Of a stretch of DNA of 57,111 nt, positions 42,377-50,042 are shown in pieces. The number at the start of each line of letters is the position of its first letter. Position 1 is the stretch's first letter. Under the pieces are notes generated by a model. The model saw only the letters and a program-made list of their open reading frames with translations. It was not told where the DNA came from and searched no databases. The DNA comes from an uncultured Clostridium sp. (GTDB taxonomy: Bacteria > Bacillota > Clostridia > Lachnospirales > Lachnospiraceae), in contig UQTA01000014.1 in assembly GCA_900543885.1 (NCBI GenBank), positions 1 through 57,111 on the forward strand, given 5' to 3'. A program made the position numbers and the translations under genes.

Positions 42377-42418
42377 AAGGGGCATTGCGTCCGTTTGATC
42401 GATCTGGCAATACCCCTT
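42377..42418 (-). promoter_or_regulatory. Intercistronic hairpin between binding protein and permeases
   Basis: AAGGGGCATTGC (42377-42388) pairs with GCAATACCCCTT (42407-42418), with one G-T pair in the leftward RNA. There is no T-run, so it more likely protects the 3' end of the binding-protein message or reduces read-through, giving excess binding protein over permease. Confidence 0.6.
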
Positions 42419-42475
42419 GGCAATTTTGTCTCTATTTTTTTATAGGTTACGCACTGCGGGACCGCGGCTTCAGCC

Positions 42476-43876
42476 TCACGGTTTGATGGTTTCCAACAGC
42501 ACTTCCAGCTCGGACCGAAATTCGGCCGCCGCTTCCTCCGGGGGCATCTGAAGGTAGCCGACCTCCTGGATGTAGTTTTTTAAGAGCAGTAGAACCTCCG
42601 AATTCAAGCTGGGTCCGTTCTCCGCCGCTCCGGCTCCGCTGAGGGCTTGGGCCACCATGGTGGAGACCTTTCCGTCAATAACGCCTTCCTCCACCAACTG
42701 CTTCTTAGCCGTCTCGTTGGCCGGAATTCCACGTGTATCCTTGAGAACGGAGATGGCTTCGGGATCATTCAGCATATAGTTGATAAAGTCCGCTGCCACA
42801 TCCGGGTGCTTGCTGTTGACCGAGATGGTGAGGAACACCGACGGGGTCACCAGGATTCCGGGATTCACGGCATCCTTTGCCACCGGGTAGCGCATGGTCG
42901 CCAGCTCGAAGTCGCTGGCCTTGGCGATGCCGGGCACCAGGGAGGAGGAAGTGGGGAAAATTCCCAGATCCTGGTTCAGCCAGTTGGGATTCTGATCCGC
43001 ATACACGGTCTCATAGAGCACGCCCTCTGCAAAGGGAGGCACGGTCCCGGTCTCCACCAGCTGTCTCTCATAGTCAAATATCTTCGCCATCTCATCGGCG
43101 GTAAAGCCCGGGGTGTAGTCGTCCTTCACCAGGTTCTGGCCGTTCATCTGTTTTAAGATCGCCTTGACCATGTAGACCCAGTGATCCGCATGATTGTACA
43201 TGAGGTGCTTGGAGGGGTCCTGTTCCTGCACCTTTTTTCCGTTCTCCAGCACAGTTTCCCAGGTCCAGTCGTCGCCTGGCTCAATGCCGTACTGTTTTAA
43301 AAATTCCACATTGTACAGATATCCCATGCCGTTGAGTCCCACCGGAAGGCCGATCAGGTAATCGCCTTTTGCACCGTATATTTTCGCAAAATCCATGTCA
43401 AATCCGCTCATGTCGATCTGATCCGTCAGGCTGTTCATGTCCACGAACAGTTCGCCCTGGGCGGTGAGGTCGCTGACCCACTTATAGTCCACGGAAATGA
43501 TGTCCGGCTCCGTTCCTCCGCCCAACTGGGTCTGAAGCTTCTGATAAAATGAGTCAAACGACCCGTATTCCCCTTCAATGGTAACGTTTGGGTGCTTTTC
43601 CATGTACATGTTCATCACTTTTAAGGTCGCTTCGTGGCGGGTATCGGCTCCCCACCAGGAAAAACGGATCGTCACCTTCTCATCGGAGGCGGTTTTCGCT
43701 GCCTTCTCCTTACCCGGGGCGGACTCAGCCGCGGCACCGGAGGTCCCGGAATCTGCAGCCTGTGTACCGGAAGGCGCTTTTGTTTCCCCGCCTCCGCCGG
43801 AAGAACAGGCCGACAGACCCGCCGCCATGGTTGCCACAATCAAAAGCGCAGTTGCCTTTTTCATATTTTTTCTCAT
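42476..43876 (-). CDS. Extracellular sugar-binding lipoprotein
   Basis: This 466-aa solute-binding protein has a lipoprotein signal: basic MRKNMKK, hydrophobic ATALLIVATMAAG and lipobox LSAC, with lipid attachment at the cysteine near residue 24. A Ser/Gly/Ala-rich linker of about 45 residues follows. The mature domain (KVTIRFSWWGADTRHEATLKVM) is family 1 sugar-binding. The ATG at 43876 follows GGGAGAGG; a longer frame from 43915 adds 13 charged residues before the signal. It is first in the operon and probably defines substrate choice. Confidence 0.93.
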   Translation of the reverse strand: MRKNMKKATALLIVATMAAGLSACSSGGGGETKAPSGTQAADSGTSGAAAESAPGKEKAAKTASDEKVTIRFSWWGADTRHEATLKVMNMYMEKHPNVTIEGEYGSFDSFYQKLQTQLGGGTEPDIISVDYKWVSDLTAQGELFVDMNSLTDQIDMSGFDMDFAKIYGAKGDYLIGLPVGLNGMGYLYNVEFLKQYGIEPGDDWTWETVLENGKKVQEQDPSKHLMYNHADHWVYMVKAILKQMNGQNLVKDDYTPGFTADEMAKIFDYERQLVETGTVPPFAEGVLYETVYADQNPNWLNQDLGIFPTSSSLVPGIAKASDFELATMRYPVAKDAVNPGILVTPSVFLTISVNSKHPDVAADFINYMLNDPEAISVLKDTRGIPANETAKKQLVEEGVIDGKVSTMVAQALSGAGAAENGPSLNSEVLLLLKNYIQEVGYLQMPPEEAAAEFRSELEVLLETIKP

Positions 43877-44436
43877 TTGATACCTCTCCCTGTCTGTTTT
43901 TGTGGAGGCCGGCACACTATCATACCGGCCGGTTGTGATTCACGTTGGCCTCGGTGAAATGTTCTGTTACGTTCTGTTTTTATTTTATCATTTGCCGCCC
44001 GGGCTTGTACATCGACATGTTTTTAGATTGTATGCATTTGTTGGGGCAGGGCCCGCTTTGTTTTTAGATTTCCATAATAATTGACCGTTTGTCTTTCATG
44101 ATTTCCTAATAATTTTGGCTTTTTATTAGGATGTGCGGTATAGAAAATCGGCTAAAAGCCGCATAAAACTTGAAAATGCATATGGGCTCTATTATGATTT
44201 TTTGTCTAAAAAATCGTAAAGGAAAGAGTCACCATATGCTCAATAAAAAGTCTATTAAATCTATCCTAAATGTCAGGCATACTTGTATTGATAACATTAG
44301 TAAAAAATGTTTATACTAGGGCTAGCCGTTGCGCTAGAGACTTGGTATAATAGGCTCATCTATAAAGACATTGAACCGTTATAAAGGAACAGTGTCATGG
44401 ACTTAAAGATGCGAATACTAGGGAGGATGATAGTTC
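43877..44436. other. Gene-free upstream region and edge of the GC-rich block
   Basis: 43877-44090 is the leader of the GC-rich operon; it includes an inverted repeat GGCCGG (43907-43912)/CCGGCC (43925-43930). Composition drops sharply to AT-rich at about 44090. Next come CCTAATAA/TTATTAGG (44105-44130) and a small hairpin CGGCT-AAA-AGCCG (about 44146-44158). A promoter candidate for the next gene is TTGATA (44288-44293), 18 nt, TATACT (44312-44317). No integrase, tRNA or clear direct repeat marks the boundary. Confidence 0.6.
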
Positions 44437-45036
44437 ATGAAAAAAGGAAAACTTATTGCAATAGTTGGAATAGCACTTGCAATGGGAAGTGCATTTCCGG
44501 TAAGCGCTGCGGAGAGTCTGGCTGATTTTGATTATCAGACCTATGCAGATACCTATCCTGATCTGAAAGCAGCATTTGGATATGATGCGGCCGCTCTTTA
44601 TAACCATTATGAAACCAATGGAAAGGCAGAGGGCAGAGTTGCTGTCTTTACAGAAGCTGCAACAACACAGACGGCTACAACAACAGAAACTACCGCCAGT
44701 GAAAAACTCGATCCCCTACCACCGCTGAACCCAAGCAAGATGCCGGATTGGTTTGACGCGCGGACTTCGGTAGAGAGTATGACAAATGCCCGTCTTGTAG
44801 CAGAATATAATGCACTGGTTCCTTATATGGAAGAGCATGATTTGTCCTTTGAGGGTCCTTTGTCTCGTAAGGAAGAGCTGCTCTCCGAAATGAATATCCG
44901 CCTGACAAGATATGATTATTATGAAGATTATAAAGATGCATTTGGAGAAGAGGCAGCCGCAGGAATAAAGAATGACCCGGCATACCAGAGAGCCGCAGCA
45001 TCTGATATTACACCTTTACGGGAGTTCATGGGTTAA
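44437..45036 (+). CDS. Secreted protein with a YPDL-type motif
   Basis: This is a 199-aa protein. The signal peptide (residues 1-24, MKKGKLIAIVGIALAMGSAF, then PVSAAES) has an AxA-like cleavage site. Residues 30-67 carry a motif (FDYQTYADTYPDLKAAFGYD ... YNHYETNGKAEGR) seen in many surface proteins of Clostridia. A Thr-rich linker (ATTQTATTTETT) and a helical, acidic C-terminal part of unknown fold follow. No sorting signal is present, so it is probably released or loosely wall-bound. GGGAGGATGA precedes the start. Confidence 0.8.
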   Translation: MKKGKLIAIVGIALAMGSAFPVSAAESLADFDYQTYADTYPDLKAAFGYDAAALYNHYETNGKAEGRVAVFTEAATTQTATTTETTASEKLDPLPPLNPSKMPDWFDARTSVESMTNARLVAEYNALVPYMEEHDLSFEGPLSRKEELLSEMNIRLTRYDYYEDYKDAFGEEAAAGIKNDPAYQRAAASDITPLREFMG

Positions 45037-45068
45037 AATTTACAGAAAAATCAGTATTAAAAGAAGAA

Positions 45069-45097
45069 AAAAGGTTGTCCAAAAGGGCAGCCTTTTT
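45069..45097 (+). terminator. Terminator after the secreted-protein gene
   Basis: AAGGTTGTCC pairs with GGGCAGCCTT (two G-T pairs) and ends in T residues. Confidence 0.75.
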
Positions 45098-45128
45098 GAC
45101 AATTTCAAGGAAGATTTGAGGATATTTT

Positions 45129-46064
45129 ATGGAGATCAGTTTACTTTTAATGCAGCAGATCGCAGAGTTGTTTTTAATGATATTTATGGGCTATGTGATC
45201 GTAAAAGCAGGACTTTTGAAGGGGGAAGACAGCAAGGTTATATCAAAGATCGTTTTGTATCTGATCATTCCCTGTGTTATCATCAATGCGTTCCAGGTGG
45301 ATTATACCAGTGAGAAGGTACAGGGGCTTTTGCTGGCTTTTGCAGCCTCTGTTATGCTGCAGGTGCTGTTACTTATCATTGTATGGTCTGCAGGCCGTCT
45401 GATGGGCTTAAATGAGGTTGAAAAGGCATCTGTTTATTATTCCAACGCAGGAAATCTGATCATACCTATTGTTACCTTTGTTCTTGGAAAGGACTGGGTG
45501 CTTTATGGATGTGTATTTATGAGCGTGCAGATCGTATTTATATGGAGTCATGGAAAATGCGTTTTAAGCCGGGAACAGGGAAATATTGACTGGAAAAAGA
45601 TCGTGCTGAATGTGAATATGATCGCAGTATTTCTGGGGATATTTTTATTTTTTACAAAGATCCGCCTGCCGGAGGTTTTAAATCAGACATTTGGCTCTGT
45701 GGGAAGCATGATCGGTCCGGCCAGCATGATCGTAACAGGTATGCTGATCGCGGAAATGAGCTTAAAGAGTATTTTTACCAATGTAAGAGTGTATTTTATT
45801 ACCTTTTTAAGATTGATTGCAGTTCCTGTTGTATCGCTGATCCTTTTAAAGGTAAGCGGATTTGCAGGATTCAGCGCAGACGGAAAGGAATTGCTGCTGA
45901 TCGTATTTTTGGCAGTGCTTACACCTTCTGCATCCACGGTTACTCAAATGTGTCAGGTGTATGGAAATGATTCCGGATATGCCAGTGCGATTAATGTTAT
46001 GACCACCTTATTGTCCATCATAACAATGCCTCTTATGGTGCTTTTATATCAGATGGTGATGTAA
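45129..46064 (+). CDS. AEC-family transporter (auxin efflux carrier type)
   Basis: This 311-aa membrane protein has about ten hydrophobic segments in two halves, of the bile/arsenite/riboflavin transporter-like fold. Diagnostic parts are the N-terminal IAELFLMIFMGYVIVKAGLL, the crossover YYSNAGNLIIPIV and the late TPSASTVTQMCQVYGNDSGYASAIN. Bacterial members move small carboxylates such as malate, but the substrate here is not known. GAGGAT precedes the start. A scrap of a second copy follows. Confidence 0.9.
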   Translation: MEISLLLMQQIAELFLMIFMGYVIVKAGLLKGEDSKVISKIVLYLIIPCVIINAFQVDYTSEKVQGLLLAFAASVMLQVLLLIIVWSAGRLMGLNEVEKASVYYSNAGNLIIPIVTFVLGKDWVLYGCVFMSVQIVFIWSHGKCVLSREQGNIDWKKIVLNVNMIAVFLGIFLFFTKIRLPEVLNQTFGSVGSMIGPASMIVTGMLIAEMSLKSIFTNVRVYFITFLRLIAVPVVSLILLKVSGFAGFSADGKELLLIVFLAVLTPSASTVTQMCQVYGNDSGYASAINVMTTLLSIITMPLMVLLYQMVM

Positions 46065-46130
46065 ATGCACCATAAGATGTGCAGTATTGTCATGCCGTTG
46101 ATGGTAGTGGTGTTCCAGACTGTGATCTGA
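46065..46130 (+). pseudogene. C-terminal remnant of a second AEC transporter
   Basis: The 21-codon frame ends SIVMPLMVVVFQTVI, closely matching the last residues of the intact neighbour (SIITMPLMVLLYQMVM). Only the tail is left, 1 nt after the stop of the intact gene. It is probably the footprint of a tandem duplication that was deleted or recombined. Confidence 0.55.
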
Positions 46131-46161
46131 CCGGATTAGAAAATTCAAATAAGAGAAAACG

Positions 46162-46194
46162 AAAAAACCAGGTGCTGGGGACACCTGGTTTTTT
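46162..46194 (+). terminator. Terminator after the AEC gene
   Basis: AAAAAACCAGGTG (46162-46174) pairs perfectly with CACCTGGTTTTTT (46182-46194). The remaining sequence to 46438 shows no gene. Confidence 0.9.
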
Positions 46195-46438
46195 CATTCT
46201 TTATATGTGTATAAAGGGGGATAAAATGTTGTGTGAAAGGGGGAGGGCCCTTTCGGTTTTCTCTTGTTTACGTTGCCTATTATATATCCGGTATATTGTA
46301 AAAACCATTGTAATGTGCGTAAAGAATATTGCAAATCGCACAAACTTTGGTAGAATGGTAGTTATATGATGTCAGGATGATATATATGACATCAGAAATG
46401 AAAACTGCATGATGTGTAAACAGTAAAAGAGGGAGTTC

Positions 46439-47269
46439 ATGTATCAGGAAGACAGTTTTAAAACAAGCCAGGTAGTGTATGCCCATACCCGCAGTGATGA
46501 GGCGGATATGGAGTATAAGATGCACTGCCACAACAGTTATGAGATCTACTACATGGTAAAAGGGAATGTGGAGTATTTTTTAGAGGGAACTTCTTATATA
46601 CCGAAGCCGGGAAGCCTTCTGATCATCCCGCCAAACTGCTTTCACGGGCTGCGGGTGCTGGATGGCAGCGAGTATCACAGGATCCGTCTGCATTTTGTAC
46701 CGGAGCTTTTAACAGAGAAAGAAAGACGGCTGCTTTTAGGAAATATTGGAAATAACTGGGGGTATATGGAAGATCAGTTCCGGGCAGAATGGTATTTTAA
46801 TTCCCTGGAAGAATGCGGTTCTTATAGCAGGGAATTACAAAATATTGCAATTCGCCCACGGATCGTGTCTCTTTTGGCTTATCTATCTGCAATGTATGAG
46901 AAAGGGGCGGGGCGGGGACCAGGTAAAGAAGATATGGCCCAGGAGATCCTGCGATATATAAATGAACATCTTACAGAGCGTCTTACCTTAGAGGGACTTG
47001 CAGATAAATTTTATATGAGTAAGAACCACCTGACGGCGATTTTTAAGCGGGCAGCAGGGACTACAGTAGCACGTTACATTTTATATAAAAGAATGGCCAT
47101 TGCAAGGAAAGAACTGGCGGAAGGAACACCTGCCGCAGAGGCAGCGATAAAAGCCGGATTCGGGGATTATTCCAGCTTTTTCCGGGCATACCGGAAAATG
47201 TTTGGCTGTGCGCCCTCAGACCAACAGGCAATGGAGCTGCCTGATATGGATAAGAGCGGGGATTTTTAG
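46439..47269 (+). CDS. AraC-family regulator with cupin sensor domain
   Basis: This 276-aa protein has an N-terminal cupin (KMHCHNSYEIYYMVKGNVEYFLEG ... PGSLLIIPPNCFHGLRV) for ligand binding, then an AraC DNA-binding domain at about 168-265 with LEGLADKFYMSKNHLTAIFKRAAGTTV and AAIKAGFGDYSSFFRAYRKMFG. Such regulators usually sense sugars, but no sugar gene is next to it. AGAGGGAGTTC precedes the start. A terminator (47285-47324) follows, so it is likely monocistronic. Confidence 0.92.
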   Translation: MYQEDSFKTSQVVYAHTRSDEADMEYKMHCHNSYEIYYMVKGNVEYFLEGTSYIPKPGSLLIIPPNCFHGLRVLDGSEYHRIRLHFVPELLTEKERRLLLGNIGNNWGYMEDQFRAEWYFNSLEECGSYSRELQNIAIRPRIVSLLAYLSAMYEKGAGRGPGKEDMAQEILRYINEHLTERLTLEGLADKFYMSKNHLTAIFKRAAGTTVARYILYKRMAIARKELAEGTPAAEAAIKAGFGDYSSFFRAYRKMFGCAPSDQQAMELPDMDKSGDF

Positions 47270-47284
47270 AAAGTATATAGGGTT

Positions 47285-47324
47285 GTGCTCTTTATACAAT
47301 CTTTATACAGAGCACCTTATTTTT
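47285..47324 (+). terminator. Terminator after the AraC-type gene
   Basis: GTGCTCT (47285-47291) pairs with AGAGCAC (47309-47315) and is followed by CTTATTTTT. Confidence 0.8.
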
Positions 47325-47363
47325 AACAGAAACTTTGAGAGGATTATGGCATAATGAAACGAT

Positions 47364-47504
47364 ATGATACCAGGGTCAAAAGGTCATAAATCCGATGCAT
47401 GCTTGCTTGCAGGAGGATTTTTGAACTTGGGACCCGCCAAAAACATGAGTAAGGAGCCATTTTTTGAAGAAAAATGAGCGGATTACGAATGTTTTTAGAA
47501 TTGT
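47364..47504 (+). repeat. Repeat family C, copy lacking its right end (C2)
   Basis: It starts ATGATACCAGGGTCAAAAGG, as C1 does, and stays closely similar through the segment GAGCGGATTACGAATG. The right terminal arm of C1 (GGTATCAT) is absent, so the copy cannot close. It ends about 30 nt before trkH. Confidence 0.75.
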
Positions 47505-47535
47505 TGGGAAGGGATCGTAAAAGGAGAGAGAAATA

Positions 47536-48879
47536 ATGGAATTGTTTTTTAAAAAGAAGACTTTATCTTCTTTTCAGATCATTATATTTGGCTTTTTGGC
47601 AGTTATATTAGTGGGAACGCTGCTTTTAATGCTGCCTTTTGCATCCAGGGAGCCGGGAAGTGCGCCATTTCTGGATGCTTTATTTACAGCTACATCGGCT
47701 ACCTGTGTGACAGGGCTGGTTGTCCATGATACAGCTACGTACTGGAGCTGCTTTGGACAGGTGGTGATTCTGCTGCTGATCCAGATTGGAGGAATGGGCG
47801 TTGTGACCATTACCATTGCAGTAGCCATGGTTTCAGGCAAGAAGATTGGTCTGATGCAGAGAAGCCTGATGCAGGAGTCGATCTCAGCACCGCAGGTAGG
47901 CGGTATTGTCCGTTTTACAGGCTTTTTCCTGAAAGGTATTGCGTTGATCGAACTGTTAGGAGCAATTTTGCTGGCACCTGTGTTTATAAAGGACTTTGGA
48001 GTGGGAAAAGGGATCTGGTATGGCATTTTTCATTCCATTTCTGCTTTCTGCAACGCAGGCTTTGATCTGATGGGAGTCAGACAGCAGTACTCGTCACTGA
48101 CTTATTATGCTGGAAATGGGCTTGTAAATGCAGTTATTGTATTGCTCATACTGATCGGTGGTCTGGGATTTCTCACTTGGGAAGATATAAAGACAAATAA
48201 GCTGCAGTTTAAAAAATACAGGATGCAGAGCAAGGTAATATTGGTAACAGATCTGATACTGGTGATCGTACCTACGGTTATTTTCTATTTTGGGGAGTTT
48301 CACGGATCCCAGTGGGGAAATGGACTGGAACGGTTCTGGTTATCCCTGTTTCAGGCGGTAACGCCAAGAACTGCCGGGTTTAATACAGCGGATTTCGGGC
48401 AGATGAGTGAAGGCGGACGTTTTTTAATGGTCATGTTAATGCTGATTGGTGGTGCGCCTGGATCTACGGCAGGCGGTATGAAGATGACTACGATAGCGGT
48501 GTTACTGCTTTCTGCGGCAGCTGTATTTCGCAGGAAAGAAGATGCCCAGTGCTTTGGCAGACGTATTCCAAATGAAACAGTACGGTATGCAGCAGTAGTT
48601 ATGCTGATGTATGTGGTATTATGTACTCTTGGCGGCTTGTTTTTATGCTACGCAGAGGGGCTTCCGGTACTCACTAGCCTTTTTGAGGCAGGTTCAGCTA
48701 TTGGAACGGTAGGATTGACACTGGGGGTAACACCCATGCTGGGAACAGCTGCAAGGCTGGTGCTCATTGCTTTAATGTACTGCGGGCGTGTAGGTGGACT
48801 GACACTGGTGTTTGCGGCGCTGTCTGGCATGCGGTCGAGTATGACAAAGTTCCCACAGGAGAAGATAACTGTGGGATAA
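47536..48879 (+). CDS. trkH: Potassium uptake channel subunit TrkH/KtrB
   Basis: This 447-aa membrane protein has four M1-P-M2 repeats. The selectivity filter glycines are seen in SATCVTGL, SAFCNAGFD, RTAGFNT and SAIGTVGL. Its size fits the KtrB type of Gram-positives rather than the longer TrkH. It works with the RCK protein encoded 107 nt downstream. AAAGGAGAGAG precedes the start. A family C repeat lies just upstream. The KdpD/KdpE-like pair downstream may sense the same ion. Confidence 0.95.
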   Translation: MELFFKKKTLSSFQIIIFGFLAVILVGTLLLMLPFASREPGSAPFLDALFTATSATCVTGLVVHDTATYWSCFGQVVILLLIQIGGMGVVTITIAVAMVSGKKIGLMQRSLMQESISAPQVGGIVRFTGFFLKGIALIELLGAILLAPVFIKDFGVGKGIWYGIFHSISAFCNAGFDLMGVRQQYSSLTYYAGNGLVNAVIVLLILIGGLGFLTWEDIKTNKLQFKKYRMQSKVILVTDLILVIVPTVIFYFGEFHGSQWGNGLERFWLSLFQAVTPRTAGFNTADFGQMSEGGRFLMVMLMLIGGAPGSTAGGMKMTTIAVLLLSAAAVFRRKEDAQCFGRRIPNETVRYAAVVMLMYVVLCTLGGLFLCYAEGLPVLTSLFEAGSAIGTVGLTLGVTPMLGTAARLVLIALMYCGRVGGLTLVFAALSGMRSSMTKFPQEKITVG

Positions 48880-48986
48880 TACGGCATACCCCACTGCGCA
48901 CCGTACGCGGCAGGGACCAATATGGGAGCGAAGCGGAATAATGAAAATGATGGAAATAATGGATCAGAAATAAGGAGGAAATCACG

Positions 48987-49634
48987 TTGAAATCAATTTT
49001 ATTAATAGGACTTGGAAGATTTGGAAGACATATTGCAGAGAAATTATATGAACTGAACCATCAGATTCTGGCAATAGATAAGCAGGAGGATCGCGTAGAG
49101 GCAGTACTTCCTTTTGTCACCAGCGGACAGATAGGAGACAGTACCAACATTGAATTTTTACAGTCTTTGGGGATTGGAAATTTTGATGTGTGTATCGTGG
49201 CGATCGGCGGGGATTTCCAAAGCTCTTTGGAAACAACGGCCTATTTAAAAGATCTGGGTGCAAAGCTGGTAGTTTCAAGGGCTGCAAGGGATGTTCAGGC
49301 AAGATTCCTGCTGCGGAATGGCGCGGACGAGATCGTGTATCCTGAGAAACAGCTGGCAAACTGGACAGCGATCCGCTACAGTTCGGAACATATTTTTGAT
49401 TATATCCAGTTATCGGATGACCATGCGATTTTTGAGATCAGCATTCCGGAAAACTGGGTGGGAAAGACGGTTGGAAATATTGATATCAGAAAGAAATACA
49501 ACATTACTATCATGGCTTTAAAACGTAATGGCAAGCTGGAAATGTCCATTACCCCGGATACAGTACTGGATAAAGATGCTACCATGCTGGTGCTGGGGGC
49601 AAACAGGGATATCCAGAAGTGTTTTCATATTTAA
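48987..49634 (+). CDS. trkA: Potassium uptake regulator TrkA/KtrA (RCK)
   Basis: This is a 215-aa cytoplasmic gating subunit. The N-terminal RCK Rossmann fold has LLIGLGRFGRHIAEKL and an acidic residue (AIDKQEDR) for nucleotide ribose. The C-terminal TrkA_C domain spans about 140-215. A TTG start is chosen because TAAGGAGGAA lies 6-8 nt upstream and no ATG fits. It binds ATP/ADP and opens the TrkH pore. Confidence 0.95.
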   Translation: MKSILLIGLGRFGRHIAEKLYELNHQILAIDKQEDRVEAVLPFVTSGQIGDSTNIEFLQSLGIGNFDVCIVAIGGDFQSSLETTAYLKDLGAKLVVSRAARDVQARFLLRNGADEIVYPEKQLANWTAIRYSSEHIFDYIQLSDDHAIFEISIPENWVGKTVGNIDIRKKYNITIMALKRNGKLEMSITPDTVLDKDATMLVLGANRDIQKCFHI

Positions 49635-49648
49635 CATAACACTGCAAT

Positions 49649-49813
49649 CTAGTACATCGTTTCGTAAATAGCTGTACTAATCACGTAGGATACGGATTTG
49701 AGTGTGCAGGTCTAAAAACGCAGGCGTAGCGGGCTACGCTGAGGCTTTTAGGCCTGTACAATCAGATTCGCAGACAAGTGAGTGGTATAGTTATTTCAAA
49801 AACGATGTACTAG
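49649..49813 (-). repeat. Foldback repeat family E, copy E3 (165 bp, CTAG-bounded)
   Basis: The element begins CTAGTACATCGTTT and ends with its inverse AAACGATGTACTAG. It is exactly 165 bp. Read on the minus strand, it aligns with E1 (CACTTGTCT block, central GCGTAGC/GCTACGC hairpin, TATCCTACGTG block), but stems differ strongly. Its right CTAG is also the left CTAG of E2. Confidence 0.8.
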
Positions 49814-49974
49814 TGTACTGTATCATTCACATTTCGCATAATGACTTGCCTGAATTTCCATCTGCTGTGTTGTCGTCAATCGACGATGCCACCGCATCGC
49901 CTCATTCCTCCGCCTTGCAGATTGAAAATTCATTCTGCGTCATTTTGCTGAAAGTGAATGATACAGTACACTAG
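49810..49974 (+). repeat. Foldback repeat family E, copy E2 (165 bp, CTAG-bounded)
   Basis: The first 21 nt (CTAGTGTACTGTATCATTCA and one more) pair perfectly with the last 21 nt. The core AATTTCCATCTGCTG ... AATCGACGATGCCACC matches E1. The CTAG-to-CTAG period is 161 nt in E1, E2 and E3. It sits in tandem with E3, filling 49635-50042 together with about 70 nt before the KdpD-like gene. Confidence 0.85.
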
Positions 49975-50042
49975 TCATTTGCAGGCCTTGTGGATCCTAA
50001 GAAGATTTCAGAAGAGCATCAGAATACCTGGGGAAAAGAAAA

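Noticed and set aside
35300..44000. Many long plus-strand frames in the GC-rich block
   Set aside because: High GC lowers stop codon frequency; these lie antisense to clear genes, are Arg/Pro/Gly-rich and lack ribosome-binding sites and recognisable domains.
35272..44436. Integrated phage or ICE at the GC-rich block
   Set aside because: No integrase, relaxase, phage or conjugation gene, no tRNA at the junctions and no direct repeats were found; only composition and gene content suggest transfer.
49702..49974. 90-codon frame downstream of trkA
   Set aside because: It lies wholly in the tandem family E repeats.
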